Source: Buxus sempervirens
Lineage: Eukaryota > Streptophyta > Magnoliopsida > Buxales > Buxaceae
Assembly: GCA_947561395.2 (NCBI GenBank)
Contig: OX387184.1
Coordinates: 34,276,766-34,340,765, forward strand
DNA: 64,000 nucleotides
Reading direction: 5' to 3'
The notes below the pieces were generated by a model, which saw only the letters and a list, made by a program, of their open reading frames with translations, was not told the DNA's origin and ran no database searches. The first letter of the stretch is position 1. Every line of letters starts with the position of its first letter. Made by a program: the position numbers and the translations under genes. Of this stretch, positions 57,155 through 64,000 are shown in pieces.

Positions 57155-57533
57155 GGTTGAGGAAAGATGATTGATGAGACTTTAGACAGTTTGATTTTAT
57201 TATTTAGTTATTCGGTTTGATGTACTTGAGAGATTGAGTGATTAGAACCTTTTGATTATTACCATACTTAAATGATTATGGATTGGATGGTTTATTTGAC
57301 TTCTTTTTATGAAGATGTTAGACTACACTGCCGCACAATGATGTTTTCGCACTCTGATAGTTTATTAATAAGTGATTTATTTAATTCGTCAGTCTGGTTA
57401 ATTATTAATGAATATTTGATATGGGCCAGTAGCATCTCGAATTCAGTTGTTGAGCTGGATTCAGGTTGTTACAGTAGTAAATCGGATTCGGGTCAGGTGC
57501 CGGTTTGCATTGACCCGGGTTTGGGGCGTTACA

Positions 57534-57717
57534 AGACAGGTGAGAGCAAGTCCTACGTACTAAGGTAATCCCACTTGTGAAAGTGCTTTGGCAAAACCAC
57601 ACAATTGAGGAGGCCACTTTGGAGTTAGAATCGGAGATGCAGAGGAAGTATCCTCATCTATTTCCGAAATCGCAAGGTAAATTTCGAGGACGAAAATTTT
57701 CTTTTAGGAGGGGAGGA
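57534..57717 (+). pseudogene. Element B chromodomain and polypurine tract
   Basis: After the solo LTR the integrase tail resumes with VLRTKVIPL-type sequence and then a chromodomain-like stretch corresponding to 20061-20153 of A. AGGAGGGGAGGA at 57706-57717 is the polypurine tract directly before the 3' LTR. Confidence 0.9.
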
Positions 57718-59638
57718 TGTAAGACCCCGAATTTTCCTAATTAATAAACTAAATTAATGAATAATATTCTTGAGGATTTTAATTGATGGAAATAATTTAT
57801 TAATGTAGGTGATATCGTTAATAGTGGAGATCAGGAGTTTGGCGTAGATCCGACCATCAGATCGTAAGATATCGAGGTATGATCAATATTTTAATTCTGA
57901 TGAGTTATGATTGGGTGATGTACGTTGAGTTTGTTGTGCGTGAGTTGCGTGGGATCATAAAGTATATATATACAGGTTAAATACCCTAAAGGAATATGTT
58001 TGGGAATACCTAATCGTATTTGCTCATACTCGTTCGTATTCGACAGTCGCAAGACAAAAAACGACCAAGAGCGACTGAGGAAGAAGAAGGAAGGAGAGAA
58101 GGACCGAGTCTCTCACTATTCCAAGGTTTTTCTGCAACCAAGAGGGAGTGTGATAGTGTTGTTTAGAAGAGAAGAAGAGGGGTCGACCGTAAGAGGTAGG
58201 TAGCACCGATTTTACGTTCGTTTTGTGTTCTTGGGATTAATCGATTCGTGTTGCATGTTTTTGTATTGTATTTATATGTATTTAGCATAATAGAGATCTT
58301 ATATGTATGTTAGTACTGATTAGAACATGAAAAATCGAGTTTTTATACGCCGTATGGCCAATTTTGGGAGACCGCCGACCACACTGTGCTCAGCGCTCCT
58401 AAGCGCTGGTTGGTGCTTGTTGGAAAACTTTTGACCGCCGTCAACCGCTTACTAACCGGCACTTGACGCTCTGTTTTGAACTACCACTAACCCTAGACCA
58501 CCTAAGCGTTCCTAGGCGATCCTGAGCGCTCGGTGCAAAAAAATCCGAATTTTGCAAATTTAATTCCAAATTCAATTCTAAACTATTTTTAATCAATTTT
58601 AATCATTAATTAAGATGTTTTAAGACCAAAATAAATTATCAGATACCCGGTTTTGCAGAAAAATAAAATAGGGAGACAATTAGGTTAATAGTTGCCAACT
58701 TTTGTAATTAACTATGGAATTTAAGTTTTATGAAAATCAAACTTATAAATTTGGAACAAATAACCATGAGACATGTAAATTTATATTATTAACAAGATTA
58801 TTATTTAAGAATCTCCATATCAGAATTTCAACCCAGTTAACCCGATATTGAGAGGAATTACATATTTATCCTTTATATGCCGCTAGGCACTATTATTTAT
58901 AGAAATATTAATCCTTAGGGATTTTTGTCTTCTAGTGGGCATAGCTGGTTATGGATCTATAGTTTTGGATAGATAGATAAGGGATATTTCATTTGGGTTG
59001 AGTTACTCCCTTGTGCGAGCGTGCTTCCTTTGCAAGTTGGGTTGCTCTGGAAGGTCCTATGTCTGGAGGGACACCCCGGTGCTCCACTGGTGATTCCTTG
59101 TACATGTGGATAAGCGACCATCTCCTTGTATTGATTTCGGTGCTGCATGCTGGTGGTTCATGCCAATTCGGTTGAGTCGTGTGCAATAAGTCGATGACTA
59201 CGACTCTTATCTAAGGAGATGTCTCGAGTTTGAGTGTCATTCGTAATGTCGCCCCTAAGCCTCATGATGGTAATAGCATATGGTTGAGAGTCATCTCAAA
59301 CGTGTATCTTTCTTTGTAAGTCCTACAATGATACTGAGATCACAAATACTTACTATTGATACTGTTCACATGATGGAGGCATGTATTTGATACTATGGTT
59401 GGATGTGACTGTTTAGTGCATCCTGGTTTTATATTGGTTTCCGTTGTTGATTTCTGAATCATGATCTTTGATATACCTGATATTGTTTACTGATACTTAA
59501 ACTGTTTTATATACTGTTTTGTATTCCATGATCGTTATGAATGTTTATAAGAGCCTGTTTACTCGAGATTGCTTATTCGTGCATAAACATCTATTTTTGT
59601 ATATATGAACTGTTTATAGCATGTATGTGTTACCTACT

Positions 59639-59654
59639 GAGATATTCGTATCTC
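59639..59654 (+). promoter_or_regulatory. Conserved LTR hairpin, element B 3' LTR
   Basis: GAGATATTCGTATCTC with a perfect 6-bp stem and TTCG loop, 26 bases before the acceptor-like CAG at 59680. Confidence 0.75.
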
Positions 59655-59682
59655 ACCCAACTTCTTATTTTATTTTTCAGCT

Positions 59683-59772
59683 GATACGCGAGAGGGAGAT
59701 CCTAGTGGGGATTTCCAGAGTGAGCTGGTTGATTTTTTGCCGGAGGAGTTCTATTATCCTGACTTGATCTGA
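59683..59772 (+). other. Short acidic frame, element B 3' LTR copy
   Basis: Thirty codons including stop, starting DTREGDPSGDF and ending YYPDLI. This copy is the best reference for the Tekay version of the frame. Confidence 0.52.
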
Positions 59773-60080
59773 GGTCGAGGAGAGATGACTTTATGAGACT
59801 TTGACAGTGATTTTTAATTATTTAGTTTTGATGTATCTAAGGGATTGAGAGTTTTTAGTAACCCTTTGATTGATGATTTGGATTGGATGGTTTTCTTTAT
59901 TTCCATGATTATGATGATGTTAGGCTACACTTCCGCATATTGATGTTTCCGCACTCTGATAGTTATTAGTAAATGAATTATTTAATTCTTCAGTCTGGTT
60001 TATTATGATGATTGTTTTGATATGGGCCCAGTAGCATCTCGAATTCGGTTGTTGAGTTGGATTCAGGTTGTTACAGTAGC

Positions 60081-61835
60081 ATCTCTGTGCTCAGCGCTCC
60101 TGAGCGTTGGTTGGCGTTCGTTAAAAATTTTAAACCGCCGTCAACCGCTAACTGACAGGCAGTTGGCGCTTAATTTTGAACTACGGCTGACCCTAGAACT
60201 CCTGAGCGATCCTAGGTGATCTTGAGCGCCCAATGCAGAAAATCCAATTTTTACCAAATTCAATCCTTGATTCAATTCTAAACCATGTTTAATCAATTTT
60301 AATAATTAAATAAGGTGTTTTAAGACAAAAATAAATTACCAATTACTTGTTTTACAAAAAAATAAAAATAGGGAAGTATTTAGGGGTATTAGTTGCCAAG
60401 TTTTGTAATCAAGGAGAAAATCTAAGTTTATGACCAATAGACTTACAAATTCAGAATAAATAACTATGAGACATGTAAATATATATTATCAACCAGATTA
60501 TTATATAAAGGATTTCCGAATCAGAATTTCAAACCTAGTTAAACCAATATTGAGAGAATTTACAAATTTACTCTTTATATGACACTAGGCACTATTATTT
60601 ACAAAAATATTAATCCTTAGGGATTTTTGGTGTCTAGTGGGCATAGCTGGTTATGGATCCATAGTTTTGGTTAGGTAACTAAGGGATATTTCATTTGGGT
60701 TGAGTTACTCCCTTGTGCGAATGCACTTCTTTTACAAGTTGGGTTGCTTTGGAGGATCCTATGTTTGAAGGGACACCCCAGTGCTCCGCTGGTGATTCCT
60801 GTACATGTGGATAAGCGACTATCTCCATGTATTGATTTTGGTGCTGCATGCTGATGGTTCATGCCAACTCTATTGAATCGTGTGCAATAAGTCGATGACT
60901 ATGGCTCTTATCTAAGGAGATGTCTTGAGTTTGAGTATCATTAGTAGCATCGCCCCTAAGCCGTACGATGGTAATAGCATATTGTTGAGAGTCATTTCAA
61001 ACGTGTATCTTTCTTTGTGAGTCCTACAATGATACTAAGATCACAAACACTTATTATTGATATTGTTCACATGCTGAAAGCATGTATTTGATACTATGGG
61101 TGGATGTGATTGTTTAGTACATCTCGGTTTTATATTGGATTCTGTTGTTGAATTCTGAATCATGATCTTTGATATACATGATATTGTTCACTGATACTTA
61201 AATTGTTTTATATGCTGTTTTGTATTCCATGATCGTTGTGAATGTTTATTCGAGAATGCTTAATCGTGCATGAACATCTATTTTTGTATATATGAACTGT
61301 TTATAGCATACATGTGTTACCTACTGAGATATTCGTATCTCACCCTACTTCTCATCTTATTTTTTAGCTGATACGTGAGAGGGGGATCCTAGTGGGGATT
61401 TTCAGAGTGAGCTTGCTGATTTTTCACCAGAGGAGTCCTATTATCCGGACATGATCTGAGGTCGAGGAGAGATGATTTTATGAGACATGATAGTTATTTT
61501 TTTTATTTGGTTTTGATGTATTTGGAGACAGAGAGATTGAGTGATTAGAACCCTTTGTTTATTAGTAGACTTGATTATATGGATTGGATGGTTACTTTAT
61601 TTCTTATTATGATGATGTTAGGCTACACTTCCGCACATTGATGTTTCCGCACTCTGATAGATATTAATCAATGGATTATTTGATTGTTCTCGTCTGGTTA
61701 TTTGTGGTTGATTGTATGATATGGGCCCAGTAGCATCTCGAATTCGGTTGTTAAGCTGGATTCAGGTTGTTACAGTAGCGAACCGGGTTCGGGTTGGGTG
61801 CCAGTTTTGCACTGACCCGGGTTCGGGGTGTTACA
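60081..61835 (+). repeat. 3' LTR of element A, second part
   Basis: This stretch belongs to the A-type LTR: its GACAGGCAGTTGG and TTAAAAATTTTAAACCGCCG words match the 5' LTR of A better than any B LTR. It carries the hairpin (61326-61341) and ends TTCGGGGTGTTACA at 61835, followed by TCTTG, the TSD of A. Confidence 0.9.
61326..61341 (+). promoter_or_regulatory. Conserved LTR hairpin, element A 3' LTR
   Basis: GAGATATTCGTATCTC, whereas the 5' LTR copy of the same element (7293-7308) has G in place of the second base and keeps pairing as G-U. Confidence 0.75.
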
Positions 61836-62154
61836 TCTTGCATGCACCTTGCTATTTATATTTCATTCCGGTTTTCCCCTATTTTTCAGGTATGCTTCGA
61901 GAGATCGTCAAGAATGGGATAGTGTGCACATGGGTAGAAACCGTAGAATTATGATCATGAACATGAAATTAAGTCGAACTTAGAGAACCATTTATTGTAA
62001 ATTAATTTGTTTAAATTGAAATACTTATGCTATGCTTCCAATTGAACTCTAATATAAATAAAAATTTTAAATTCCCCATAAGTTTTAGTTTGTCCAGGCC
62101 CATTTTCATTAACACTTTGGGTTTGGTTATGTGAATCGAATCTAGTGCGTTACA
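61836..62154 (+). mobile_element. Old LTR E, right part
   Basis: It resumes with TCTTGCATGCACCTTGC, continuing the path left at 5370, and matches the reverse complement of LTR G across that junction (…GACTGTTTTATTGCATGTACC… in G). It has an acceptor-like CTATTTTTCAG near 61889 and ends GTGCGTTACA at 62154. This shows that A inserted into E. Confidence 0.85.
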
Positions 62155-62251
62155 GTTTTTTTTTGCAGATAAGTTTATTTCTATTTGTGATAACCGTGCA
62201 GCATAAAAGTAGGCGGCTAAAGTTAGAAATTGAATTAGGATGGTGGTTTTA
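62155..62251. other. Short spacer between LTR E and LTR G
   Basis: Ninety-seven bases of AT-rich sequence with no recognisable feature. They may be the only non-LTR flank in the right part of the window. Confidence 0.5.
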
Positions 62252-64000
62252 TGTAACGCCCCGGATCCGGTTCAACAACCAGACCCGGAGTGTAAGTAAA
62301 CATTTGGCTAGAACAAACTAAAATTTAAGAGGGAATTTAAAATTTTTAATTATATCAGAGTATAATTGGAAGCATAGCATATTTAATTCAATTTAATCAA
62401 ATTAATTTACAATAAGAATCTCTTTATTCAGAATTAGATCTATGGTAATAACCACAATTCTACCCATGAGTACACTACCCCAAATTTGACGATCTTTCCA
62501 AGCATACCTGAAAAATAGGGGAAAACCGGAGTGAGATATAAATCTCAACAAGTAACAAGGTACATGCAATAAAACAGTCTGTTTTATGAAATAGTCATGA
62601 GGTATAACGATAAATCGAAGCAAAAGCAATAATTCAAGTCCATGTAAACAATTTCAACATAAACGATAAAATATACACAAATCACCACATGTGACATCAC
62701 AAGACTCATGAAGCAAGATAAATCTTTGAACAGAAACTCTTCATTCACTACGCCACCATGTGACTTATGAGCAAAACTAGTAATACAATCCTCAAACCCG
62801 AATGAAATTTGAGATATGAGGCCTAGACATCAACTTATTGCGCACGAAAATCATGTACCAGCCACTTATATCTGAAATACGAAGTTCGACATGTACCACC
62901 CAAGCATACAGCCCCTGAATCTGAACATGGGGATGGCCGCTAATCCGCACATACAGGGTACTTGCAAAGAAAGCGCGATCGCAAATTTGGAGTAATAAAC
63001 CCAAAGAAAATATCCCTCAACTATCTTGCTTAGCCTATGGATTCATATACAGCTATGCCCACTAAACACAACTCACATGTATTACAATTTATTCTGTTTA
63101 CAATTGATTACCAATTCATTTGCATAAATCCACAATCTCTAATTTCATAAGTAATACTTCAAACTCATTAACCAAACCACACCCTCAGGTGATGAACATG
63201 TATAAATCTCATTGACATAGATACATGATAACTGCATCTCTAATACGGGAGAATACACACTTCTACTGCAGGAGGAATACACTCAATCTCAACCACAGGA
63301 AGTAGTATCACTCAACCATGATAGAAAGAACAGAAAATTCATATATTAACCTAAAATTAAACCATTTTAAGAAAACACATCCAAAACCACGATTAAATCT
63401 CTAAATCAGATTTCATAAATATTATCGTACGTGAATCATGATTAGTAAGTTTTAGATAAGCTGTATTTCACATTTATAAGTAATACTAAGGTTCCTAAGT
63501 CTTTAATGAAACTTCCCTAATTAAACTACCTATTAATGCCCAACTTCTGTATTTAAAACCTAAGGTATTACATTTTGTAATTTCTATTATTCTTCTCTTT
63601 TAGCAGATCACACAGACCCATATTGTAATTTAAGAGTTGGTTTTACTCTCCAAATTTATGTTTAACTAAGTCTAATCCACTATTTTCCACAACCTTGTTC
63701 CTTTAAATACCTATTTACATTCATTATTCCAATTTATTAGTCTTAATTTCAAATTTAATTCCGTCTGTTCCTACACCTCAAATTAATTCATATACAGGTG
63801 TTACAATAATTAAATTACTGGGAAATTTATTATGTATTAATCTAGACCTAAAAATCCCCAAATTACAAGTTCTGTCAGTGGGTGCTAGACATGGGTGCTC
63901 GAGCAACCTGTTGAGCGCCCATACAATTCCGACAGAAATTCCTAGATTTTACAATTTTCTAATTTTGGGTTATTTCTTTGATTTTAATTGTTCTAAATTT
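62252..64000 (-). mobile_element. LTR G, minus orientation, runs off the window
   Basis: On the plus strand it begins TGTAACGCCCCGGATCCGG. In minus orientation it is the same family as E. It has a hairpin of stem GAGAT/ATCTC (62533-62546), an acceptor-like CTATTTTTCAG on the minus strand near 62506-62518, and a palindrome-bearing stretch GGGTGCTCGAGCAACC near 63893. Its other end lies beyond 64000, so whether it is a solo LTR or part of an element is open. Confidence 0.82.

Larger units (their letters stand above)
51236..57533 (+). mobile_element. Tekay-type solo LTR with LTR F inside, TSD AGACA
   Basis: It starts TGTAAGACCCCGAATTTTCC and ends GGGTTTGGGGCGTTACA, with AGACA on both sides (51231-51235 and 57534-57538). 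Without F it is about 2.45 kb and is clearly a Tekay LTR: TATA at 51479-51486, donor-like AGAG|GTAGGCAGC at 55577, hairpin (57020-57035), acceptor-like TATTTTTCAG ending at 57062 and the short acidic frame (57065-57154). It interrupts the integrase gene of B. Confidence 0.94.
20661..60080 (+). mobile_element. Tekay/Del-type gypsy element B (inside A)
   Basis: B lies within the 3' LTR of A and spans 39.4 kb with its insertions. Its parts are: 5' LTR (20661-21780, 34126-34505, 37589-38253), primer site (38258-38269), gag pieces (38379-38819, 41812-42277, 44592-44761), protease to integrase (47789-51235), chromodomain (57534 onward), polypurine tract (57706-57717), and 3' LTR (57718-60080). The left flank ends in ATCAT; the matching right flank is not preserved. 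The order of layers shows B is younger than A. It is broken in several places. Confidence 0.9.
57718..60080 (+). repeat. 3' LTR of element B
   Basis: It begins TGTAAGACCCCGAATTTTCC and carries TATA (57963-57972), donor-like AAGAG|GTAGGTAGC at 58196, palindromes (58380-58530), hairpin (59639-59654), acceptor-like CAG ending at 59680 and the short acidic frame (59683-59772). It runs to TTACAGTAGC at 60080, about 60 bp short of a full LTR end, where the second part of the 3' LTR of A begins. Confidence 0.9.
5371..61835 (+). mobile_element. Tekay/Del-type gypsy element A (nested host)
   Basis: Element A spans 56.5 kb because other elements have jumped into it. The TSD TCTTG lies at 5366-5370 and again at 61836-61840, which fixes both ends. 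Its parts in order are: 5' LTR (5371-7803), primer site for initiator-Met tRNA, gag, protease, RT, RNase H, integrase, chromodomain, polypurine tract (20172-20183), and 3' LTR (20184-20660 plus 60081-61835). The integrase end carries a chromodomain, which places it among chromoviruses, with RT and gag words of the Tekay/Del lineage. Insertions within it are a solo LTR at 11039, an Athila gag element at 15653 and the whole of element B at 20661. It is broken in several places. Its LTRs differ by about 6 percent over some 450 compared bases. Confidence 0.92.

Noticed and set aside
62155-62251. Possible unique host DNA between LTRs E and G
   Set aside because: Too short and featureless to call. 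It could equally be internal sequence of an element.

Overview
This window reads as plant repeat DNA, probably pericentromeric or other heterochromatin of an angiosperm. It holds Ty1/copia, chromodomain Ty3/gypsy (Tekay/Del type) and Athila-type retrotransposon sequence with plant-style primer sites for initiator-Met and Asp tRNAs, plus two hAT-type MITEs. I see no host protein gene, tRNA gene, rRNA gene or CRISPR array. The species cannot be told from the sequence.

The layout is a nest of LTR elements up to six layers deep, and most layers can be ordered from 5-bp target-site duplications (TSDs). The outermost layer is an old LTR (called E, about 4409-5370 and 61836-62154). Tekay element A (5371-61835, TSD TCTTG on both sides, 56 kb apart) sits in E. 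A carries a solo LTR in its pol gene (11039-14174), a gag-protease-only Athila element (15653-19827) in its integrase end, and a second Tekay element, B (20661-60080), in its 3' LTR. B carries LTR C (31712-34125) and LTR D (34506-37588) in its 5' LTR, three solo LTRs in gag/protease (38820-41806, 42278-44591, 44762-47788) and one in integrase (51236-57533). The last of these contains another LTR (F, 51500-55345). LTR C was invaded by a second Athila element (21781-31711), which carries two further solo LTRs (23455-25871, 25992-30086). LTR D carries a hAT MITE (34916-35477). To the left, 1-4408 holds a copia pol remnant and pieces of two LTR families. To the right, LTR G (62252-64000) runs out of the window, tail-to-tail with E.

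The most interesting signal is inside the LTRs. Several distinct LTR families share one architecture: TATA box, short leader, a splice-donor-like GTAGGT or GTGAGT, a 1.5-2 kb intron-like stretch holding an island of GC-rich short palindromes, a conserved hairpin (GAGATA-TTCG-TATCTC and structural equivalents), a pyrimidine tract with CAG, and in the Tekay family and one diverged family a short acidic, tyrosine-rich reading frame of 25-29 codons. The hairpin keeps its pairing by wobble or replaced pairs in some copies, and the short frame keeps its length between copies. LTR F has two neighbouring hairpins whose stems differ by matched changes while their loops stay nearly the same. These look like functional LTR parts that are not usually annotated.

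All retroelement genes here are treated as fossils. The two Tekay pol regions and the copia pol are broken in several places. The Athila gag-protease frame is open throughout. Ages are rough: the two LTRs of A differ by about 6 percent over some 450 compared bases (counted by eye), which means a few million years under commonly used plant rates.
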